NCBI GenBank assembly: GCA_020466095.1
Contig: CM035808.1
Coordinates: 40,477,499 to 40,541,498, forward strand
Length of the DNA: 64,000 nt
Origin: Chlorops oryzae
Taxonomy: Eukaryota > Arthropoda > Insecta > Diptera > Chloropidae
Direction of reading: 5' to 3'
Both the position numbers and the translations under genes were made by a program. Shown here one piece after another: positions 57,061-64,000 of the stretch. Within the stretch, counting starts at the first letter, position 1. Each line of letters opens with the position of its first letter. The notes beneath the pieces are model-generated. The model ran no database searches. It had not been told where the DNA came from and saw nothing but the letters and a program-made list of their open reading frames with translations.

Positions 57061-57863
57061 AAATATATTACAGAAAAGGACCCCTTTCTACATTAAGAAA
57101 ATATATTTAACACACTCAATCGAAGTCAATAACACTCTCTCTATTCCTCTCAATTGACTTAAGCTGTTGTGTACTTTTGCTACAGACTTTAGCTAGGGCC
57201 AAATTAATTTTGTATAGTCTTATGTATTATGTATCAAATAGTAAATAGACAAAATTTTGCAAATATTAAGCTTAGAGGTGATTGCGCTTAAGATATTAGA
57301 AGAAAAAAAAAAAACAAATCCGGCCATTTTAAATCTTATTGCTTTTTCAAATTCAAATGATATTTCTTTCGATCTTGTCACTCAATTTATAAAAACTTAT
57401 TCCCTTTTCGATTTCGATTTCAATCTTTTCGTATATTTTTCCTTTCTTTTGTTGCTTTAATTTCTCCTTCCTTCCCAGTATTGAGAATTGAGACCAGACG
57501 CGTAATCACCACGTAAATTTCGACGAATTTGTGCTATAAAAAAATCTAGTTACAATTTTATTTTTATATAAGGCAAACCAATAAAATGTGATAAAAGACT
57601 GTTCAAATTACAAATAAATCTTATATAGTTAATTATACATATAAAAATATATAAATATATATTTATATATACATAGATATAAATAAATATTTGTACGCTG
57701 TGTAAGTTGTGAAATAAGATATTAAAAAAAAGTAAATTACGAACTTTATTTGGCAGCAAATAATATGCTCGAGTCCCTTACAGGTTGTCGTAATAACGTC
57801 AATTTTTATATAAAAATCTATCAATTAATGTACTGAAAAAAAATCATTAAAATAAAAACTAAC

Positions 57864-57976
57864 CCCCTTATTCATAATGAAACTTTAAATTTAAATAATT
57901 GTTTAAAGTCAACTTTCCATACAAAAATTATATTTAAACAATGTTTTAAATTTAAATTTCGATTATGAATAAGGGG
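57864..57976. mobile_element. palindromic MITE-like element
   Basis: CCCCTTATTCATAAT at the left is mirrored at the right, and the AT-rich interior (TTTAAATTTAAA) also pairs. About 113 bp. Confidence 0.6.
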
Positions 57977-58345
57977 ATTAAAATACACATAGGAACAGAA
58001 AAAGTTCTTAAATTTAAAACAGAAAGAAAAAAATCAAATCAGAATACACGAGCGCTCATTAAAAAACAAAAAAAAAAAAAAAACTACAACCAAAATGCCA
58101 TAAGAAAAACTTTCTATATCAACCGACATTAACCGACTAGTCTTAGAGTACTTAAGACTTTCAAAATATCTGGAATCGGTAAATCTTTCCTATACATATA
58201 AAAACAAAAACCAAACCAGATATGCACTTTTCCAAACCGATTCGCAGCAACGAAACTTTCTCAATGAAACTTAATATTTATATGGGAAGAAGTTTATAAG
58301 AATGACTTTAACAAGAACTTAACTGATATTTGAAAGAATCAGATA

Positions 58346-58565
58346 CAGTGGACACTTGAAGCTCTTATCACCATCAAATGCATGTGTATGAAATTTGAAA
58401 TCATTAGTTTTTCATCGGGTTTTAAGGCCTTTCGAGGCTTCTTTATAGTCTCAAATTAGTGACTACAGTGACTAAATCAAACTGAGTCCATGACCTGCTT
58501 GAAAACAAATTTTGGTGTCTTCAATTTCTTACTTAGGTATTTATCATGATTTCGAGCGTCCACTG
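58346..58565. mobile_element. pogo/Tigger-like MITE
   Basis: Ends CAGTGGACACTTGAAG and, inverted, CAGTGGACGCTCGAAA. TA precedes the left end; the right flank is TG. About 220 bp, between the two genes. Confidence 0.6.
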
Positions 58566-59204
58566 TGTGATGGTTTTTTATTTCTTATTTACTCCACAAT
58601 TGAAAATAAATAATTAAATCGTATCTAAATAGCTTAACTGTTTCACTGTGTATTCACAAAATTGAGTGTTCTCTCTTGCAAATTGATTAAAACTAAATGT
58701 TGTTAAAGTGATTGTCTAAGAAAATTAATTTTAAAAAATAATAAAAAGTTTCCATGTATCAATGTAAAAGACGAGCTTACAGTAATAATCTTGGAAGTGT
58801 TTAAAAATTGTATGGAATTGGAAAAGCTGGAGATTCTTATCGAAACTCTCGAGGCGATATGGTAAAAATAACTTTGATCAACGGTTTGTATGCTTCTCAC
58901 ATTCTATAGGGAGCTTTAATGGCAGCCTGAGGATCTGCTCTTATGTTGCTCTTGTGCATCCTCTACAATCTTTTAAGAAAATTCCCTCTTTGGCTTTTGT
59001 TTAAATATTAAAATGGATACAGAAGAAAGCGATCGCACTCTCTATGATTTAATTCTTTATTTATATTCACCGTTCAATTTTAACGAGCTGTAATAGTAGA
59101 TATATGAAAATAATTCGTATTAATATTTTGAAATATCAACTCTTCGAATTACATTCTAGAACTTGAGAAATTTTATGGGGTCCTTTTAAAGTCAATTAAA
59201 GAAT
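58566..59204. other. intergenic/3' flank of the ZAD gene
   Basis: No gene recognised. A - strand AATAAA at about 59060 is a possible alternative poly(A) signal for the ZAD gene. Confidence 0.3.
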
Positions 59205-59418
59205 TTATTCCAATTCGAGGTCCTCACTATCTTTTTTAATCTTTTGCAATCGTCGTGGGCTTGGATTTGGTTTCCCTTCTTCGATGTTATATTTTTCATC
59301 TTTAATTGTATATCTTCGCGTTATTCTTGACTTGACATCTGCTTTACACGAAATGATTAGTTCCTCCAAGTCATCAGGATTCCCAATGGCATGTGCCGAT
59401 CTGATATGGTCCTTAAGA
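59205..59418 (-). CDS. ZAD gene exon 5 (finger 8 end, C-terminus)
   Basis: Acceptor TTTTTCTAG|TCTTAAGG. Completes finger 8 (LKDHIRSAH) and ends with a basic then acidic tail; the stop TAA is at 59205-59207. AATAAA overlaps the stop. Confidence 0.88.
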
Positions 59419-61612
59419 CTAGAAAAAAAGGGAGAAAAAAAAATTAATCAGTAAAAAAAATATGTATCTAATCTGAAGGGAAAATTAAGAACGACAAAAA
59501 ACAACTTACCGATTTTTTTTAATCATTTCCTTATCGCAAATGACGCACTTATAAACAAGAATTTTATGAACGATTCGGTGGTCCATCATTGATTGTCTAT
59601 CCTTGAACTGCATTGAACAAAAACCACATTTAAAAGGCAATCCAAAATGTTCCCTCCTCACGTGTGTATAAAGAGTGCTGCTATATTTGAATGTTTCCCC
59701 GCATGTTGAGCACTTGAACTGAATTTAAATATAATATATGTAATAATTGGAACAATATATAAAGAGAAAATACCCGTTATGGCTTTTGTTTTACTCACCG
59801 GTCGCTCTCCAGTGTGGCCGCGCATATGTATTTCCAAATCTACAAGCCTCGGATAGCGCTTACCACATAATTCGCATGTCACCAAATTACCGGTATGTAT
59901 ACGACGATGAACATTGAGCGCACCTCTTTGATAGAACGCTTTGTCACATTGATCGCATGGGTATCGTTTTTGACGTTTAGCATCGTGAATCTCCATATGT
60001 CCTTTGAGAGCACTCAATGATAAGAATTTCAATTCACATAAATTGCATGCATGATCACGGTTTCGATTTTGTGCGTGCGTCTTTTTATGTTTGTTCAGAG
60101 AATATAAATCCATGAAGGTTCGTTCTAGGATGAGAAAATTTTTGAATATAAATATAATAAACCAACTATTTGCGGTTTCCGTAACAAGAGTGGGATTTGG
60201 GTACATAAGTGAGAGGTCTTTCAAAATCAATAGAAATTCAAATACTAATATTAATTCATTTCTAAGCACTATGGGAGTACGTTGTATGGGAGTACGTTGT
60301 ATGGGAGTACGTTGTATGGGAGTACGTTGTATGGGAGTACGTTGTATGGGAGTACGTTGTATGGGAGTACGTTGTATGGGAGTACGTTGTATGGGAGTAC
60401 GTTGTATGGGAGTACGTTGTATGGGAGTACGTTGTATGGGAGTACGTTGTATGGGAGTACGTTGTAGAGCAGGTTATACATACTTACATTTGAGGTTTGT
60501 TCGACCATTAAAAATAAGAAGATGAAGCAAATAAAAGCAACTTTTAAGCGTTCTCTAAACACACAATCTACACATTTAAGCAAAAACATATGAAACAAAA
60601 ATACTTACGACAAAAATCGCATAACAATCCTTTAGCATTATGAATGACAATGTGTCGCCTCTTTGACGATAGTGTTTTAAACCTTTGATCGCAATAGTCG
60701 CATTTAAAAGTTGGACTAGCAGCTTTAGGTTTTTTATTTTCCTGTGGTTCCCAATTGTCATCATTAGCAGTTTTAGGTTTTTTATTTTCCTTTGGCTCCC
60801 ATTCATCATCATTAGTAGTTTTAGTAGCTTTACGCTTTTTATTTCTTCTTGGTTTCCAATCATCATCATTAGTAGTTTTAGCAGCTTTACGTTTTTTATT
60901 TTCTTTTGGTTCCCATTCAACAGTATCGTCATCATCGCCACCCACCATCATCGCCACCATCACCATCATCACCACCATCCTTAGGCTCAGGAAGCAGATG
61001 CTCTACAAACGGATGCTTTTCGAACACATCAACCACCTCAAACTTTATCTCCGACCCATCTGTAGAGCATTTTCCAATAGTCTCTTTAGATAATTCAATG
61101 AATTCATCGCCTTCGTCAACAACCCATTCTACTGATTCTTCTTTCAGGCTGTTTGCAATAGATCCTTCCGACACTTCATCTTCATCTTCGATCCACTCCA
61201 CTGTGCCATCGTTCTGGGAGTTTGTTTCACTACATATTTCCTCTTCTTTAGCTGGAGGAATCTGTAATATGTATATAAAGGTCCATGATGAGTTAAGAAA
61301 TATAAAACAATACATGATCAAACTTCATACTTCAAGGTGCTTTTCTCGGAATTTCTTTTTGGACAATTCAAGAGCCTCTCGTCTTAGCAATTTATCAGAC
61401 ACTTTAGCCCGTTGAACGAAATTGATTATTTCGCGCAAAAACGCGCCACACTCTTCGCAAATTAAATCCAATTGTTGGAAGTCTTGGTTCACTTTGGTAA
61501 TTTGATGAAACAGCTCGGCGTACGTCATTTTTTCGCCAACATTTGCATTCCAGCAAAATAGGCCTGCGGCCTCTGGCGAGAGACAGGCTCTACACTTTTT
61601 CTCCATGCCCAT
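59205..61612 (-). CDS. ZAD-C2H2 zinc-finger protein (frameshifted as given)
   Basis: An insect-specific ZAD zinc-finger transcription factor. The ZAD at residues 5-85 has C7, C10, C52 and C55, the zinc ligands used for dimerisation. An acidic/Trp-Glu-Pro repeat linker follows, then eight C2H2 fingers, the last near the C-terminus. Five exons with GT/AG junctions: 61612-61331, 61261-60609, 60124-59799, 59718-59510, 59418-59205. Finger 2 is split across intron 2 (CDFC..RTFMDLYSL) and finger 8 across intron 4. Exon phases agree only if one base in the linker (about 60941-60943) is discounted, so the gene is either broken or carries a sequence error. The specific orthologue is not recognised. A DRE site lies about 110 bp upstream. 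Confidence 0.88.
59510..59718 (-). CDS. ZAD gene exon 4 (fingers 6, 7, part of 8)
   Basis: Acceptor AAATTCAG|TTCAAG, phase 0; donor TCG|GTAAGT. Encodes CSTC and CGFC fingers and CVIC, the start of finger 8. Confidence 0.92.
59799..60124 (-). CDS. ZAD gene exon 3 (fingers 2-5)
   Basis: Acceptor CATCCTAG|AACGAA; donor CGACCG|GTGAGT. Encodes the rest of finger 2 and fingers 3 (CNLC), 4 (CDQC) and 5 (CELC), ending with the TGERP linker. Confidence 0.92.
60271..60465 (-). repeat. perfect 13 x 15-bp minisatellite in ZAD gene intron 2
   Basis: Thirteen identical copies of ATGGGAGTACGTTGT (given on the + strand) with no visible mismatch, followed by AGAGC. It is open in several frames on both strands by virtue of the 15-bp period, but lies wholly inside the intron. 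Confidence 0.95.
60609..61261 (-). CDS. ZAD gene exon 2 (acidic linker, finger 1, half of finger 2)
   Basis: Acceptor ATATTACAG|ATTCCT; donor TGTC|GTAAGT. The first part reads IPPAKEEEICSE to PEPKDGGDDGDGGDDGG. The second part, one frame over, reads GDDDDTVEWEPKENKKRK and continues into finger 1 (FKCDYCDQRF..H..H). The switch point is the GGTGGGTGG run at about 60937-60946. Confidence 0.85.
61331..61612 (-). CDS. ZAD gene exon 1 (ZAD domain)
   Basis: Starts MGMEKKCRACLSP; an in-frame second Met at codon 3 is an alternative start. Donor GAA|GTATGA after 94 codons. Contains the complete ZAD with CRAC and CEEC zinc pairs. Confidence 0.9.
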
Positions 61613-61719
61613 GCACTACAATTATTTGACAACGAATAAGTTTAGAGAAAATCGTTTTGAAATGTTTACAATTCGTTGTTGTTCGGGCTGCGACACTAAC
61701 GATGCTCTTGCGATATAAT

Positions 61720-61727
61720 TATCGATA
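61720..61727. promoter_or_regulatory. DRE motif upstream of the ZAD gene
   Basis: A perfect palindromic TATCGATA, the DREF/BEAF-32 site of many fly constitutive promoters, about 108 bp before the ATG. Further copies occur at 62356 and 63566. Confidence 0.5.
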
Positions 61728-62389
61728 GTTTCATTATCGCTTTCAATGAAAATTTCATTCCACTGTTTCAATTATATAAACTTATAGATTTTGATGTGCA
61801 TTAATTGAAATTTATAAATGTTCAAATGCTCTGATAATATTGCTCCTCGATATGAGGAATTACATATAATAAGTTAAATCGTCATGATATAAGGACGAGA
61901 GAAAAGATATCGATATCTTGAATGTTGATGAATATCAAGCATCTCAAGGTTTATATTAAATAGGGCTACCACGTGCCGTCTAAATTTTTCGGAATGTTCT
62001 CGATGTGAGGAAACTAACTAACTAAAGACATGTTATTTCAGCAGCATTATTCAGAATATACTCTTATATATACAAAATATTTAACATGGTAAGTAATAGC
62101 GATATAAGTTTTGGCAGCAAACAGTGCCACTACAATAATTTATTTACACAAGAAAATCTATATGATGGCAACCATGCAACATGTAATTTTTGGCGCTAAA
62201 ATCTTTCTATAGAAATATGTATACATATTCTTTTCTAATGCTGCCGTTTACACGCACGTCAACATCGTGCAACAAAACGCCAGTTTGTGAGAAAGACGCT
62301 AGCGGGGAAAGTCTATCTGTCTGTTCCGTATTGCGTAGTTATATGACAGGAATTCTATCGATAACTTCGATCGTCGACAGTAGGAGGCC

Positions 62390-62667
62390 ATTTACACGTT
62401 GAGACATTTCGATAACGAAACACACTTTTTGTTGGCAAGGGACGCGCGGGGATGTGGTATGCGAGCGTTTTGCTCTATTCCCCCTGCGTCCCTTGCCATC
62501 AAAAATTTTGTTTCAATAGTGGTATTCAAGCAACAGTGCAAATCGCAGTGTGCAATATTTGCACTGCTTTTTTTGTACGCAATTTGACAAGTGCAAATAT
62601 TGCACACTGCGTTTGCACTGTTGCTTGAATACCACTAATATCTAAATAAATGTCTTAACGTGTAAAT
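62390..62667. mobile_element. nested palindrome element(s)
   Basis: The outer ends ATTTACACGTT[G/A]AGACATTT are inverted. Inside, GGCAAGGGACGC pairs with GCGTCCCTTGCC (about 62433-62497). Next comes a separate near-perfect hairpin, 62517-62637. It is likely a composite of two or three MITEs. Confidence 0.6.
62517..62637. mobile_element. 121-bp near-perfect hairpin MITE
   Basis: Arms of about 49 bp start TAGTGGTATTCAAGCAAC and differ by about one indel; the loop is about 23 bp. Ends resemble 49436-49564. Confidence 0.7.
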
Positions 62668-63084
62668 AGCGTGTAGACGGTGGCATAGTTATATATGGTG
62701 GCATAGAACAAAACTATCGATTGTGTTTAGATTCTATAGGCTGAGAGCCAGGTTGGAAGTTTATATCCAATCAAATTAGTTCTTAAAATAGAAGCAACGC
62801 AAAAAAATTTCCCAGAGAGTTAAAACTTGGTATGAATGTTCAGAATACTATTATAAATAAATTGTGAAAAGTCCCCATCAATCCCCCTTGTACAAAAAGA
62901 TTTATTCAAGGTCAAATGTAGCAAAAATAAGTATTTCGCTTTTTCAGGTAAACAGTGTGTTTTACTACAAAAATAGCCCATTTTATTCGTAATATGTACA
63001 TATTTTAAATATTTTAATGAAATTTAGCCCTTTTCTTCGCACATACTTAATTGTTTGAAAACATTGGTTCGTGTGTCTGACTCT

Positions 63085-63152
63085 GCAGAATGGCGCCTAG
63101 TATGAACGGCGATTAACTGCAAAAACTTGGTCGCTGTTCATATTAGGCGACA
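63085..63152. repeat. short inverted repeat
   Basis: GCGCCTAGTATGAACGGCGA is mirrored by TCGCTGTTCATATTAGGCG. A third partial copy, TCTAATATGAACAGCGAG, lies at 63469. Possibly one arm of a larger element. Confidence 0.4.
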
Positions 63153-63159
63153 TTCAAGC

Positions 63160-64000
63160 GGGTGACACGGTGAATTCTCTTTTAATGTCTCTTTCGTGTT
63201 CGCATCAGAAAAAAATGTCTCGGCGAGATTTTAAAAATCTCGTGAAATTGGTTGTGTGTAGTGTGGCCAGAAGAATAATTTTTAAATATTATCTTGGATT
63301 GTTCGTCTAAGGTACTTAATAAGTCAGATTTTTTAATAATTTTGCAAATCTAAATATGCTTCTTTATAAAAAAACGAACATTAATCCAAATATGGCAGCT
63401 TTGAGAAAGACACCTCTCTCTTCCCCGGGCCTCCCTTGCATATAAACCAACTTTGTGGCGCTGATTTGTCTAATATGAACAGCGAGTTTGTAGCCTTTTT
63501 GAATACATCTGAATCGATAGCAATAGAAATATGGACAGAGCTAATATATCTGTGCGGTCAGATACTATCGATAAAATCATTGCGCAGCTATAGTCATCTC
63601 GTTCTAACTTTTAGCCTCCATCGCAGTGCTGCCATTCGTAGGGAAATTTCCCTATTTTAGGGATTTTTTGGAAGAAAAATTGCTTGTAGGGAAAAAAGGA
63701 CAGATCTTTCCAAATCGGCAAAATGTAGGGAATTTTAGATTTCTAAAATATTACATACAATTCCAACAAGTTTGCTTGTTAAATAATTAGAACGAAAAAA
63801 ACAGTTATGAGTTAAAAGTTAAAAATTACTTTGGCATCATTATATCACAAAGTTCCACGGAATTGGGCGACATATATTACTATATATGTCACTCAGGAGC
63901 CGTTTCCATTTTGGCTCGAAAGTTAGATATTGATCATTGCTTAAGTATAGAAATTAATAGAAAGGTGAAATAATATACAATCTCAGTCTTAATCTCTATT
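63160..64000. other. non-coding DNA at the right edge
   Basis: Apart from a DRE motif at 63566 and GTAGGGAA repeats near 63630-63740, no feature is supported. Confidence 0.3.

Noticed and set aside
60091..60598. Frames with Tyr-Gly-Ser-Thr-Leu or Met-Gly-Val-Arg-Cys repeats
   Set aside because: They arise from the 15-bp minisatellite, which lies inside an intron of the ZAD gene.

Overview
The window is nuclear DNA from a cyclorrhaphan fly (Diptera: Brachycera). It is AT-rich and carries CATA/TATG microsatellites, DRE motifs (TATCGATA), DINE-1-like interspersed elements with GTCY-type microsatellites, a ZAD zinc-finger gene and an intron-rich Met/gce gene. The large introns and heavy MITE load fit a big acalyptrate genome, perhaps a tephritid, but the species cannot be fixed from sequence alone.

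Two genes are well supported. The first is the + strand juvenile-hormone receptor gene of the Methoprene-tolerant/germ-cell-expressed family (gce-like bHLH-PAS). Its nine coding exons run from 31802 to 56007: a Gln/His-rich N-terminal exon, an 18-kb intron, then clustered exons for bHLH, PAS-A, PAS-B, an acidic/Ser-rich tail with a Cys motif, and the C-terminus. The second is a - strand ZAD plus eight-finger C2H2 gene (61612 to 59205, five exons). As given it carries a 1-nt frameshift in a GAT/GGT-repeat linker, and a perfect 13 x 15-bp minisatellite lies in its second intron. One exon-like fragment resembling Zucchini/PLD6 (about 47035-47269) lies inside the large gce intron and looks like a gene relic.

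Layout. 1-8.5 kb: dense non-autonomous DNA transposons (TIR elements carrying tRNA-like sequences, pogo-like MITEs, a piggyBac-like MITE, a hAT-like element hosting a foldback, a 1.2-kb foldback). 8.5-15 kb: A-rich, 5'UTR-like sequence plus a TIR element rich in GGGC repeats. 15-31.7 kb: mostly unannotatable intergenic or 5' intronic DNA with DINE-1/HINE-like elements and a GAT-rich tract split by a hAT-like insertion. 31.8-56 kb: gce, whose large intron holds three short-unit minisatellites, nested transposons, a possible TATA/Inr promoter and the Zucchini-like piece. 56-59 kb: 3' region with MITEs. 59.2-61.6 kb: ZAD gene. 61.6-64 kb: DRE motifs and nested palindromes.

No rRNA genes, functional tRNA genes, CRISPR arrays or intact transposase genes were seen. 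The unexplained signals most worth following are: (a) tRNA-like A/B-box cassettes in the middle of three unrelated TIR elements; (b) a reading-frame problem at the PAS-B exon junction of gce; (c) a 293-bp block identical in two otherwise diverged repeat copies 13.5 kb apart; (d) the CACGAG satellite in the gce intron; (e) the ZAD-gene frameshift and minisatellite.
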